Shown in pieces: positions 8,859-16,632 of a stretch of DNA of 64,000 nt (positions are counted from its first letter, which is position 1; each line of letters opens with the position of its first letter). Below the pieces are notes generated by a model that was not told the DNA's origin, searched no databases, and was given only the letters and a program-made list of their open reading frames with translations. The position numbers and the translations under genes were made by a program. This stretch comes from Rhizobium sp. SL86 (lineage in GTDB: Bacteria > Pseudomonadota > Alphaproteobacteria > Rhizobiales > Rhizobiaceae): contig NZ_JAPPRJ010000001.1 of NCBI RefSeq assembly GCF_026672545.1, forward strand, positions 744,001 through 808,000, written 5' to 3'.

Positions 8859-9143
8859 ATGAGAGTTGCGCGTTATGCCATTGGCGACCGTGTGGTCCTG
8901 AAATCGGGATCCGGGATGCGCACTGCCGCAGAGGCGGTCTGCCGCATCGCTGCGGTTCTGCCCGCGGCTTATGGCCAAAACCAATATCGAGTTCGGTACG
9001 AGAACGAGACGTTCGAGCGCCGGATCGTCGACACGGATATCGACCCGGAACGGTCGGAGCGTGCGACACACCGTGAAGAGGCCTCAGCTCCCGGCAAGGG
9101 TTCTTCGTGGCTTAACCCCGCGTCGATGAAGATCGGCAAGTGA
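8859..9143 (+). CDS. Conserved hypothetical protein between cspA and rpsU
   Basis: 94 residues starting [19 protein letters not shown]; the ATG at 8859 has GGAG eight bases upstream. The N-terminal half reads like a small SH3-type beta-barrel ([32 protein letters not shown]) and the tail is polar. No catalytic motif. It lies just downstream of the cspA terminator and 52 bases ahead of rpsU, so it may share the rpsU transcript. Function unknown; nucleic-acid binding is only a guess from fold and neighbours. Confidence 0.65.
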   Translation: MRVARYAIGDRVVLKSGSGMRTAAEAVCRIAAVLPAAYGQNQYRVRYENETFERRIVDTDIDPERSERATHREEASAPGKGSSWLNPASMKIGK

Positions 9144-9195
9144 TCAACACGAACATTGCACAGTGGCGATTTCAGCCGTGCAAAAAGGAGAGATT

Positions 9196-9438
9196 TTGCA
9201 GGTTCTAGTCCGAGACAACAATGTCGATCAGGCCCTCCGCGTCCTGAAGAAGAAGATGCAGCGCGAAGGCGTTTTCCGCGAAATGAAGGCGCGCAGCTCC
9301 TACGAGAAGCCGTCCGAACGCCGCGCCCGTGAAAAGGCCGAGGCGATCCGCCGCCAGCGCAAGCTCGCGCGCAAGAAGATGCAGCGCGAAGGCCTTCTGC
9401 CGGCGCCGAAGAAAGCCGCCGTTCGCGGCCGCCGCTAA
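9196..9438 (+). CDS. rpsU: 30S ribosomal protein S21
   Basis: 80 residues; a small basic S21 protein, with [20 protein letters not shown] at the N-terminus and a Lys/Arg-rich C-terminal tail. The start is taken as TTG at 9196: AAGGAG lies at 9185-9190, five bases before it, and the mature S21 sequence begins exactly there. An upstream in-frame GTG at 9163 would add 11 residues that do not belong to the family. S21 sits on the small subunit near the anti-Shine-Dalgarno region of 16S rRNA and helps initiation. Confidence 0.93.
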   Translation: MQVLVRDNNVDQALRVLKKKMQREGVFREMKARSSYEKPSERRAREKAEAIRRQRKLARKKMQREGLLPAPKKAAVRGRR

Positions 9439-9494
9439 GCCTGGCCGACAAAACCAGCCATACAGGATGCGCAGCCGCGCATCCACCCTGGAAG

Positions 9495-9526
9495 GAAGCG
9501 GCCTGTGCCGCTTCTTCCTCGTTTTT
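9495..9526 (+). terminator. Terminator after rpsU
   Basis: GAAGCGGC (9495-9502) pairs with GCCGCTTC (9507-9514), loop CTGT, followed by a T-rich stretch. Confidence 0.8.
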
Positions 9527-9534
9527 CTTGCCGA

Positions 9535-9891
9535 TCAGCCCTTTTTCAGCGTGCGGTCCTGCGTCTGCTCCGGCGGAAGCTCTCGTGGCTTGATCACCGG
9601 CGTCTCCCCGACGGAAGGGGCCGGCTCCACCATTTCCGGATCACCAACCGCTGGCGGCTTCAGCACGCTGTTGCACTCGGCGAGTTTCTGCGTCGTGCCG
9701 CCTTGCACATCCGGCCGCTGGACTTGCGGGTCCTGATCCGGCCTTGCCACACATTTGTCGCCCGATGGCTGCCGGGCCTGTGTCGTATCCTGGGCCTGAA
9801 CGGGCATGACGACAACGGCGGCAAGAACCGAAGCGGCGGACATCATCCCGAAGAACAGGCGCGGTGTCTTTGTCTGCGAAAACTGTTTCAT
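9535..9891 (-). CDS. Secreted Pro/Gln-rich hypothetical protein
   Basis: 118 residues from the ATG at 9891 with AGGAGG seven bases upstream. Residues 1-35 look like a signal peptide (MKQFSQTKTPRLFFGMMSAA, hydrophobic core, then VQAQ/D), so the mature part is probably periplasmic. It is rich in Pro, Gln and charged residues and has two Cys. No known domain. A GGAAC-N16-GGTT element at 9913-9937 gives it a likely general-stress promoter. The gene converges on rpsU. Confidence 0.7.
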   Translation of the reverse strand: MKQFSQTKTPRLFFGMMSAASVLAAVVVMPVQAQDTTQARQPSGDKCVARPDQDPQVQRPDVQGGTTQKLAECNSVLKPPAVGDPEMVEPAPSVGETPVIKPRELPPEQTQDRTLKKG

Positions 9892-9912
9892 GGTCGTACC
9901 TCCTGAGGGATC

Positions 9913-9937
9913 AACCCGTCGGAGGCGTGCACGTTCC
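9913..9937 (-). promoter_or_regulatory. EcfG-type promoter for the secreted protein gene
   Basis: Reading the minus strand, GGAAC (9937-9933), 16 bases, then GGTT (9916-9913). It lies 22 bases before the start codon and matches the EcfG/RpoE2 consensus GGAAC-N16/17-cGTT. Confidence 0.6.
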
Positions 9938-9980
9938 CTGCCTGCCCGTCTGGAACGGCCGGAAACGCGCGAAATCCCGG

Positions 9981-11000
9981 TCACGTTTCCGGAACGAAGG
10001 TCTCTCGGACGACAAGTTCCGGCACCACCCGGTCATGCCCCTGTTCGGCATCCGGATCGGCGATGCGCCGCTCCAGGAGATCGACGGCGCGCTGGGCCAT
10101 GACGAGCGGATCCTGGCGGAAGGTCGTCAGGTTGTAGTTGAGCCACGAGGCTTCCGGCACATCGTCGAAGCCGATCACCGCCACATCGTCCGGAATGCGC
10201 AAGCCCCCTTCGCGGCGCAGCACATCCATCACGCCGAAGGCAATCAGATCGTTGGCGCAGAAGATCGCGTCCGGCGCCGGGCCTTCGGCGAGAAGGGCAC
10301 GCGCTGCGGCAAGCCCGCAGTCATAGTTGGAATCATGTCCGTGGGCGATCTGCACCTCAAAACCGCGATGTTCGACTTCGGCGACGAAGGCGACCTGCCG
10401 TTCGAGGATGGAGGGGGTCGCGGATTGGGAGCCGGCAAAGGCAAGCCTGCGGCGTCCGGCCTTCAGAAGCAGGCGGGCGGCCTCGATCGAGGCTTCGGAA
10501 TTGCCGGCATGCACGTGATCGGCCTCCGGTTCGGAACGGCCGATCAGCACCACCGGCTGGCCGTTTCGCCGCGCAAGTTCTAAAAAACTGGCCGGCGGCG
10601 AGCCGGAGAGGATGATGGTCGCTTCCGCCCGGTGGCCGATCAGCATCTTCTGGGCGGCCAGCATTTCCTCTTCCGTTTGTCCGGTGTTGATCAGCACCGG
10701 AACACTGCCGCGTCGGATCAGCGCCTTGGTGAGCGCCGCCGTCAGGTGCGCGCGGAAACCGACTTCCGGTTTGGTCGCGACGATGCCGACGAGGCGGCTC
10801 TGATTGTTGAGAACACCCCGCGCCAGATCGTTGACGTGATAACCGAGCTCTTCCGCCGCCTTCAGCACCTTCTCGCGCGTCGCAGGCGAGACGCTGGCGC
10901 CCGGCGTGAAGGTTCGCGAGACCGCGGAGCGCGACACCCCTGCCCGCCTTGCCACCTGCTCTGCACTGACGAAACGCATGCGAGTCTTTCCGTCTTTCAT
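9981..11000 (-). CDS. LacI-family transcriptional regulator of the ABC operon
   Basis: 339 residues. An N-terminal helix-turn-helix (VSAEQVARRAGVSRSAVSRT) with hinge is followed by a periplasmic-binding-protein-like ligand domain (SRLVGIVATK through VAVIGFDDVPEASW). The ATG at 11000 has GAGG about seven bases upstream; a second ATG at 10979 is possible. The gene is nine bases after the last permease gene, so it is the last gene of the importer operon and probably controls it in response to the imported ligand. A perfect palindrome before the first gene (15199-15212) is a candidate operator. Confidence 0.92.
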   Translation of the reverse strand: MKDGKTRMRFVSAEQVARRAGVSRSAVSRTFTPGASVSPATREKVLKAAEELGYHVNDLARGVLNNQSRLVGIVATKPEVGFRAHLTAALTKALIRRGSVPVLINTGQTEEEMLAAQKMLIGHRAEATIILSGSPPASFLELARRNGQPVVLIGRSEPEADHVHAGNSEASIEAARLLLKAGRRRLAFAGSQSATPSILERQVAFVAEVEHRGFEVQIAHGHDSNYDCGLAAARALLAEGPAPDAIFCANDLIAFGVMDVLRREGGLRIPDDVAVIGFDDVPEASWLNYNLTTFRQDPLVMAQRAVDLLERRIADPDAEQGHDRVVPELVVRETFVPET

Positions 11001-11008
11001 TTGCAACC

Positions 11009-11833
11009 TCACCGCCCGACGCGAGACAGAACGTCGGCCTTCAGGAAGCGCTCGACGATCAACATGAAGATCAGAGACGGCACAAGCAAGAGCAGCGCCG
11101 TAATGGATGCGATCTGGTAGTTGCCGCCGGAGCCTGCGGTATAGAGCAGCAGTGGCAGCATGTTCACGTCCGGCGCACCGACAAAGTAGCTGCCGGTGAA
11201 CTCGTCGAGCGATTCGAGGAAAACGAAGATCGCACTGGCCAGCAGGCCGGGGGCGGCGAGCGGCAGGGTGATGTCGCGGAAGGTCCGCAGCGCACCGGCA
11301 CCGATGGAGCGCGCCGCCTGTTCCAGTTCCACATCGATGGCGGAAAAGGCAGCCGTCGCGATCCAGACCGCATAAACGAGACCATGGGAGGCATGCACCA
11401 GCACCACCCCGGCAATCGTGCCGTTCAACCCGATTTCGTAGAAGATGCGGGCGACGTTGACGTAGACCGTGAGATTGGGGAAGGCCTGCGGAATGAGGAA
11501 AGCCAGAAGGATCAGGCTTCGCAGTGGCAGCTTCAGCCGCGCCAGCGCATAACCGGCGGGAATGGCAAGCGCCAGTGACACGGCCACCGTCAGGATCGCG
11601 ACGATCAGCGAATTGCCGAGCGATTCCAGCGCCCCGCCGCGGGGCGCAAACACGCGGCCCCAGGCGGAAAATCCGTATTCCAGCGGCAGTGCATGCGGGA
11701 AATACCACTTCTCGGTCACCGTCCAGAGAAGCATGTTGAACAGCGGGCCGAAGATGAAGAAGGCCATCAGGCCGAAGATGAGGCCGCGCGGGATCCACCA
11801 GAGCGCGGCAAGGCGGGAACGGTTCGACATCAT
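11009..11833 (-). CDS. ABC transporter permease (second)
   Basis: 274 residues, six predicted membrane helices, with the inner-membrane permease EAA-type loop (EQAARSIGAGALRTFRDITLPLAAPG). The start ATG at 11833 overlaps the stop of the first permease as TGATG, implying translational coupling. Together with the first permease it forms the heterodimeric channel of a family-1 binding-protein-dependent importer resembling spermidine/putrescine or iron types. Substrate unknown. Confidence 0.88.
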   Translation of the reverse strand: MMSNRSRLAALWWIPRGLIFGLMAFFIFGPLFNMLLWTVTEKWYFPHALPLEYGFSAWGRVFAPRGGALESLGNSLIVAILTVAVSLALAIPAGYALARLKLPLRSLILLAFLIPQAFPNLTVYVNVARIFYEIGLNGTIAGVVLVHASHGLVYAVWIATAAFSAIDVELEQAARSIGAGALRTFRDITLPLAAPGLLASAIFVFLESLDEFTGSYFVGAPDVNMLPLLLYTAGSGGNYQIASITALLLLVPSLIFMLIVERFLKADVLSRVGR

Positions 11834-12654
11834 CACGCGCGCTCCCTCAAGCTGATCCGCAGGTAGATCCAGGCAACCGACGAGGCGAGCACGAGCGAGA
11901 TGAGGCCGAGCGCGTTCGCCACACCGTAATCGCCATAGGCATTGACCCGGAAAGCGATGTCGGCCGTCAGCATGGTCGGCGACTGCGCGTTGATCATCAG
12001 CGGCACCGAGAGCACCGACATCATGGTGACGAAGGAGAGGATGAGACCGACGGCAAGCGTGGCGGTGACCTGCGGCACGATGATTTCCGCCAGCACCCTG
12101 AGCTTCGAGGCGCCGAGATTGACGGCCGCCTCGATGCCTTCCCGGTTCACCGATGCCATTGCACCCGCCACCAGCAGCGCGACAAAGGGCGTCTGTTTCC
12201 AGACGAAGGCAATCACGATGCCGCGCCAGTCGAGAAAGCTCACCGCATCGATCGGCGTCATCAGGCCAAGGCTGATCGCGGTATTGTTCATCATGCCGTT
12301 CTTGGCAAGAAAGGTGCGCAGGATCTGGCCGACGACGATGAAGGGAATGAACATCGGCCAGCGGTAGAGCCAGCGCAGGATGGTGACGGCCAGCGGATGG
12401 GCGCCAAGCGTCAGATAACCGCCGATGGCAATCGCGCCGAGGCCGATCAGCAGCGTCGAGAGACTGACGATGCCGACGCTGAACAGGATGTCGTTCAGGT
12501 AAAGATCAAAGGATTTGGCGAAATTTCCGAGGCCCCAGCCGGTCTCGACACGAAACGCGCCAACCGCCGACATCACGAGCGGCAGAATGAACAGCAGCGC
12601 GATGACCGAGAGTGCGGGCAGGACAAGCAGGAGACCGAGGAGTCGTCTTGGCAT
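11833..12654 (-). CDS. ABC transporter permease (first)
   Basis: 273 residues with six predicted helices and an EAA loop (EAAVNLGASKLRVLAEIIVPQ). ATG at 12654; an in-frame TTG lies just before it. It overlaps the next permease gene by one base. A 231-base gap rich in inverted repeats separates it from the binding-protein gene upstream, which probably lowers expression of the membrane genes relative to the binding protein. Confidence 0.88.
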   Translation of the reverse strand: MPRRLLGLLLVLPALSVIALLFILPLVMSAVGAFRVETGWGLGNFAKSFDLYLNDILFSVGIVSLSTLLIGLGAIAIGGYLTLGAHPLAVTILRWLYRWPMFIPFIVVGQILRTFLAKNGMMNNTAISLGLMTPIDAVSFLDWRGIVIAFVWKQTPFVALLVAGAMASVNREGIEAAVNLGASKLRVLAEIIVPQVTATLAVGLILSFVTMMSVLSVPLMINAQSPTMLTADIAFRVNAYGDYGVANALGLISLVLASSVAWIYLRISLRERA

Positions 12655-12720
12655 CAAGGGAACCAGTCACAACAGATGGATCAAGTGTTCCGACAACGGG
12701 GCAATGCACCCGCCGCTCCT

Positions 12721-12863
12721 CCCCCTCTGGCCTGCCGGCCATCTCCCCCACAAGGGGGAGACCGAACCGGCAATGCCGCCCTCCCTCTCATCCGCCGTGA
12801 CGGATGAGAGGCTTACCGCTCTGCGTTCTCCCCCTTGTGGGGGAGATGGCGGCAGCCAGAGGG
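12721..12863. repeat. Rhizobial intergenic palindromic repeat inside the ABC operon
   Basis: Two long inverted arms, 12721-12761 and 12825-12863, each built on CTCCCCC(A/T)..GGGGGAG with flanking CCCCTCTGGC / GCCAGAGGGG. Between them is an 11-pair hairpin, CCTCTCATCCG (12782-12792) with CGGATGAGAGG (12799-12809). Copies of the CTCCCC-TTGT-GGGGAG core recur at 25705-25801 and 46475-46626, so this is a dispersed element of the kind found between rhizobial genes. It could stabilise the upstream mRNA or attenuate transcription. Confidence 0.8.
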
Positions 12864-12885
12864 GGTCTTTGCGGAACCGAAAAGC

Positions 12886-14019
12886 TTACTTCACCGACTT
12901 CTCATAAGCTTCCAGGATCGCGGTGTTGTAGGGCGCGATCGGGAACGGCTTGCCCTTGGAGGCCAGGTCTTCCGGCGAAATGTCGACGAAGAGCTTGTTC
13001 CAGGTGGCGTCGTCCAGTTCGGCCTTCACATGCTGTGCATCGATGCCCGGATACCAGTTGAAGCGCTTGACGATGCCTTCGGCCTGCACCTTGGGGCTGG
13101 TGGCAAGCGCGATGAACTTTTCCGCCAGATCCTTGTGCGCGGCATTCTGCGGCACGACGTAGTGCATCGGCTGGCCCGGCATGCCCGGAGCCGGCAGCGT
13201 CAGCTTCATGTCCGGCGGCAGACGGCCATCGGCCTTCCAGCTGTAGAACATGTCGACCCAGACCGGGCCCATGGCGATTTCACCGCGCGACAGCAGATCG
13301 AGCGTGCCGGCATTGCCCGGCGTCAGGGTGGCGTTGGTGGTGAAGGCAGCGAGGCTCTTCAGAGCGCCATCCCACTTCTTCGTTTCGTCTTCCTTGAAGG
13401 GGCCGTTCATCAGCGTCTTGGCATCGCCTTCGCCGAAGGCATAGATCCAGCCCATGACGAAGCTGACGCCGGAAGCGCCGCCCTTGATGCCGTTGTAACC
13501 GAACTGCTTCGGATGGGCCTTCGCCCATTCGACGATTTCGGCATAGCTCTTCGGCGGGTTGGCAACGAGCGCCGGATTGTAGGCAATTGCCGTCTGGCTG
13601 TTGAACATCGGCATGACGTAACCTTCGACATTGGTGCCGAGCGCCATCTTGGCGTTGTCGCGCGTCACCAGCTTGCCGGTGTCGATATCGCCACGATACT
13701 TGGCGAGGTAACCCTTGCTCACCATCGGGCCGACGAACTTTTCATGCACGACGGCGACATCGGTGTCCCACTTCTCGGCCTTGGCGCCAGCCTGGGCATC
13801 GAAGCGCTCGAGGATCTTCTGCGAGCCGGCATCGCCGGGGCCGGTGCCAACGGCGCGCACCGTGTTGCCCGGATAGGTCTTCTCGAACAGGGGAGCGAGA
13901 TACTGGTTGATGTAATCGACCATATTCTGGTCACCGGCGGTCGCAACCGTCAGTTCTTCAGCATGAACGGGCATGGCCGTCAGGGCCGCTGCAAAGGCGA
14001 GGTAAGACAGATTTTTCAT
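12886..14019 (-). CDS. ABC transporter extracellular solute-binding protein, family 1
   Basis: 377 residues. A signal peptide (MKNLSYLAFAAALTAMPVHA, cleavage after A) precedes a periplasmic binding domain beginning EELTVATAGDQNMVDYINQY. ATG at 14019 with GGAGA seven bases upstream. It resembles YnjB- or polyamine/iron-type binding proteins rather than classic sugar binders, although the operon regulator is of the LacI type, usually tied to sugars. The ligand is therefore open. It is 40 bases downstream of the ATPase gene. Confidence 0.88.
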   Translation of the reverse strand: MKNLSYLAFAAALTAMPVHAEELTVATAGDQNMVDYINQYLAPLFEKTYPGNTVRAVGTGPGDAGSQKILERFDAQAGAKAEKWDTDVAVVHEKFVGPMVSKGYLAKYRGDIDTGKLVTRDNAKMALGTNVEGYVMPMFNSQTAIAYNPALVANPPKSYAEIVEWAKAHPKQFGYNGIKGGASGVSFVMGWIYAFGEGDAKTLMNGPFKEDETKKWDGALKSLAAFTTNATLTPGNAGTLDLLSRGEIAMGPVWVDMFYSWKADGRLPPDMKLTLPAPGMPGQPMHYVVPQNAAHKDLAEKFIALATSPKVQAEGIVKRFNWYPGIDAQHVKAELDDATWNKLFVDISPEDLASKGKPFPIAPYNTAILEAYEKSVK

Positions 14020-14059
14020 GACAGTCTCTCCAAGGGATAAAGGAAGGAAATCAGGGCAA

Positions 14060-15184
14060 TCACTCCCGCCCATCGGGCCGGGAAACGGAAGAATCGGCAG
14101 CATTGGCCGACATGTTGAACAGGAACAGTGAAGCGGCTGCGACAAAGACGCCGACCGTTTCTCCGGCCGCGAACGGATGCACCGCATCGGCGAGGATTTC
14201 GCGATCGGCCAGGCGCACGACATGGCGCCACAGACCGCCCGGATAGGTGACCGAAACGACGCGGCCTTCGAACACCAGGCCTGGCTCATTGGGCGTTTCG
14301 GCGGACAACGAGAAAAGGCGTGCCGCTTCCGGACGGAACCGGGCCTCGACGGGACCGGATGAGAGCGAGCGTCCGGAAAGCGGCACTTGGCCCGCCCTGT
14401 TGGCTGGACCGGGAGCGATGGAGACGGTGTCGGACTGAACATCGACCGTCAGCGAAACATGGTTCTCCGCTCCCATGAAGGCCGCGACGAAGGCCGAGGC
14501 CGGGCGATTATAGACCTCTTCCGGCGAGCCCTGCTGGGCGATCCGTCCGGCATCCAGAATGACGATGCGGTCGGCCATCACCATGGCTTCCTCGCGGTCG
14601 TGGGTCACGTGAATGGCGGTGATGCCGAGGCGCTGCTGCAGGGCGCGCAGTTCGTGGCGGACCGTGAGCCGGATACGCGCATCGAGATTGGACAGCGGTT
14701 CATCGAGCAGCAGGATTTCCGGATCGACCACAAGCGCACGGCCAAGTGCCACCCGCTGACGCTGGCCGCCGGAAAGCGCGCCGGGCTTGCGGTCTTCCAG
14801 ACCCTCCAGACCCAGCATGGCCTGCATGGCCGACACCCGCCTTGCGATATCTGCCGACGCGACACCGCGCAGTTTCAGGCCGTAACCGATATTCTGCGCA
14901 ACGCTCATGTGCGGCCAGAGCGCGTAGGACTGGAAGACCAGCGCCATGCCGCGTTTGTCGGGTGGCAGATGCGTGACCTCACGCTGGCGAACGCTGACGA
15001 TACCGGATTTCGGTGCTACAAAACCCGCGAGAACGCGCAGAAGCGTCGTCTTCCCGCATCCGGACGAGCCCAGCAGCGCAACGAATTCGCCGCTCGCAAT
15101 CGACAGGCTGATGTCCTTCAGAACCTGGGTCGCACCGTAACCGGTCGCCACACCATCGATCTTCAGAAAACCCGCGCCACTCAT
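14060..15184 (-). CDS. ABC transporter ATP-binding protein
   Basis: 374 residues. Walker A GSSGCGKTT, signature LSGGQRQR, Walker B ILLLDEPLSNLD and the switch His in IHVTHDREEAM are all intact. A C-terminal TOBE-like domain (after about residue 240) is typical of PotA/FbpC/MalK-like importers. Start ATG at 15184, six bases after AGGGGA; an in-frame ATG at 15190 has no room for a ribosome site. First gene of the importer operon. Confidence 0.92.
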   Translation of the reverse strand: MSGAGFLKIDGVATGYGATQVLKDISLSIASGEFVALLGSSGCGKTTLLRVLAGFVAPKSGIVSVRQREVTHLPPDKRGMALVFQSYALWPHMSVAQNIGYGLKLRGVASADIARRVSAMQAMLGLEGLEDRKPGALSGGQRQRVALGRALVVDPEILLLDEPLSNLDARIRLTVRHELRALQQRLGITAIHVTHDREEAMVMADRIVILDAGRIAQQGSPEEVYNRPASAFVAAFMGAENHVSLTVDVQSDTVSIAPGPANRAGQVPLSGRSLSSGPVEARFRPEAARLFSLSAETPNEPGLVFEGRVVSVTYPGGLWRHVVRLADREILADAVHPFAAGETVGVFVAAASLFLFNMSANAADSSVSRPDGRE

Positions 15185-15198
15185 CGACATTCCCCTAA

Positions 15199-15212
15199 TG
15201 CACAGCTGTGCA
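15199..15212. promoter_or_regulatory. Candidate LacI operator
   Basis: TGCACAGCTGTGCA is a perfect 14-base palindrome ending 14 bases before the first codon of the importer operon. Palindromes of this size with a central CG or GC step are typical LacI-family targets, and the operon ends with a LacI gene. A GCACAGCTGTGC copy at 36691 lies after a gene, so the sequence alone is not proof. Confidence 0.45.
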
Positions 15213-15377
15213 AACTCTATGGGAGTCTCTTAAGGCGCGTTTCTAACAACCGGATGACAGGGTGCGGACGCCGAACGGAATTTCGCCGTTTGCGCGCCGT
15301 CGCAACCTCCGCGTGATGCGCGGCCAGGGGCGATCGGGGACGTCGTCATAATTTTTCGCCGCGGTACATCGAGGGCT

Positions 15378-15402
15378 GGAACAATGTCGAAAGTGACCGG
15401 TT
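15378..15402 (+). promoter_or_regulatory. EcfG-type promoter for the ECF sigma gene
   Basis: GGAAC (15378-15382), 16 bases, then GGTT (15399-15402), 31 bases before the start codon. It matches the EcfG/RpoE2 promoter consensus, or could be autoregulation by the ECF factor itself. Confidence 0.6.
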
Positions 15403-15433
15403 GTCAAAGCTGGGGAAACATGAGGGAGAAATC

Positions 15434-15925
15434 ATGACTGACCACCCAGGAAGCGAGCGTGTAAGAGCCGAGATGATTGCACTGATCCCTGCCCTCAGAT
15501 CCTTTGCGAGGCGCTTGGACAGGAGTCCCACCAACGTGGATGATCTCGTGCAGGAAACGCTGTTGCGTGCCCTGGCCAACATCGACAAATTCCAGGAAGG
15601 CACCAGTCTGAAGTCGTGGATGTTCACGATCCTGCGCAACACCTTCTGCACGAAGTTCGGGCTCGCCAAACGTGAGACCGTTGGGCTTGAGGATTGTGCT
15701 TCGGCCAGACCTTCTGTCAATGCGCCACAGGAATGGTCGGTCAGGGCTCACGAATTCCACCGGGCCTTGCTCGATCTGCCGGACCATTACCGGGATGCCG
15801 TCGACATTATCCTGCTGCAGGGCAAGTCTTACGAGGCGGCGGCCGAACAATGCGGCTGCCCGGTCGGAACGATCAAGAGCCGCGTCAACCGCGCCCGTGC
15901 GCAACTGGCAAGCCAGCTGAACTGA
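15434..15925 (+). CDS. ECF-family RNA polymerase sigma factor
   Basis: 163 residues. Region 2 (about 15-80: DDLVQETLLRALANIDKF, then SLKSWMFTILRNTFCTKF) and region 4 (about 105-160: ALLDLPDHYRDAVDIILLQG, then AEQCGCPVGTIKSRVNRAR) are both present, with no extra domains. ATG at 15434, five bases after GGAG. No anti-sigma gene (NepR, ChrR or zinc-binding type) is adjacent, so control is probably at transcription or by a distant partner. The following genes on the opposite strand (small membrane proteins, Mn catalase) carry the same promoter type. Confidence 0.92.
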   Translation: MTDHPGSERVRAEMIALIPALRSFARRLDRSPTNVDDLVQETLLRALANIDKFQEGTSLKSWMFTILRNTFCTKFGLAKRETVGLEDCASARPSVNAPQEWSVRAHEFHRALLDLPDHYRDAVDIILLQGKSYEAAAEQCGCPVGTIKSRVNRARAQLASQLN

Positions 15926-15957
15926 GGTCTTTTCACCGGAAGGCAACCCGCACCGGA

Positions 15958-16320
15958 TCAGCGCAAGACGACGCCCAGCAGCAGGGCGGCAGCAATCACG
16001 ACCACGACGATCCCCGGCACGAGCGCCGGAAGGCTCGGCTTCTTTTCAAGCGTTCCCGCGGTCGGCTGCATCGCCGTATCGAAATTCCGCGATTTCAACT
16101 GGCTGTGTCCAGCCGAAGGCGCAGCCTGCGTGGTCCGCGCCATGTCGATCTCTTCCTGCGTGGGCGAGGTGCCGCCTGCCTCGGCATCGGCCTCCATCGG
16201 CGCGGCCGCCGGATCGATCCCCGGCCGTTTGTCGCCGGTCAATCCGCGCTGGATATCGCCTCTTACCTGCGATGCCGTCGAGGGCTTTTTATCGCCCGTG
16301 CTCGTTACCGTCTCTGTCAT
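15958..16320 (-). CDS. Small hypothetical protein with C-terminal membrane anchor
   Basis: 120 residues from the ATG at 16320 with GAGG eight bases upstream (a TTG at 16323 is also in frame). Residues 1-95 are polar, low-complexity and probably disordered; residues 98-118 form one hydrophobic helix ending VVLR, so the protein is probably tail-anchored in the inner membrane. No known domain. It has its own GGAAC-N16-GGTT element and converges on the ECF sigma gene. Confidence 0.65.
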   Translation of the reverse strand: MTETVTSTGDKKPSTASQVRGDIQRGLTGDKRPGIDPAAAPMEADAEAGGTSPTQEEIDMARTTQAAPSAGHSQLKSRNFDTAMQPTAGTLEKKPSLPALVPGIVVVVIAAALLLGVVLR

Positions 16321-16346
16321 CAAAGGATCCTCGCCTCACCCAGACA

Positions 16347-16371
16347 AACCCGCCGATGATGCGAAAGTTCC
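16347..16371 (-). promoter_or_regulatory. EcfG-type promoter for the tail-anchored protein gene
   Basis: On the minus strand GGAAC (16371-16367), 16 bases, GGTT (16350-16347), 27 bases before the ATG. Confidence 0.6.
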
Positions 16372-16426
16372 CCCGCCGTCCCGCAGACGGGCTCCATCAG
16401 AAAGCCTGTCGCCGCAGGAAATTGCG

Positions 16427-16558
16427 CTATTCGGTCAGCGAATGTGGCGAGGGCTGTCCGGGGCTCTCCGTTGCGGTTTGAGTGAAGGGCCGCGACCCTA
16501 AGATGACGACGGCAACCAACACGACCAGAGCGGCCACCACTATCCAGCGAAGTCTCAT
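16427..16558 (-). CDS. 43-residue single-helix membrane peptide
   Basis: A short frame starting MRLRWIVVAALVVLVAVVIL, then a polar tail rich in Ser, Thr and Pro. One N-terminal hydrophobic helix (about residues 5-20) after two Arg suggests an inner-membrane peptide with its tail outside. AAGGA lies six bases before the ATG, an ideal spacing. It follows the Mn-catalase terminator by about 25 bases and precedes the tail-anchored gene, so read-through from the catalase promoter is possible. Function unknown. Confidence 0.5.
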   Translation of the reverse strand: MRLRWIVVAALVVLVAVVILGSRPFTQTATESPGQPSPHSLTE

Positions 16559-16581
16559 GGAATTTCCTTTTCGGCATTCGT

Positions 16582-16611
16582 GGAAAAACGAAGGGCGGCC
16601 TGACGCCGCCC
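16582..16611 (-). terminator. Terminator after Mn catalase
   Basis: On the minus strand GGGCGGC pairs with GCCGCCC (16611-16605 with 16599-16593), loop of five, followed by TTCGTTTTT. Confidence 0.8.
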
Positions 16612-16632
16612 TTCCTCGTGGCTCGCGATCCC

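Noticed and set aside
11001..11798. N-terminal extension of the LacI frame to 605 residues
   Set aside because: The extra part overlaps a permease gene in another frame and is Arg/Ala-rich shadow sequence; the LacI protein begins at 11000.
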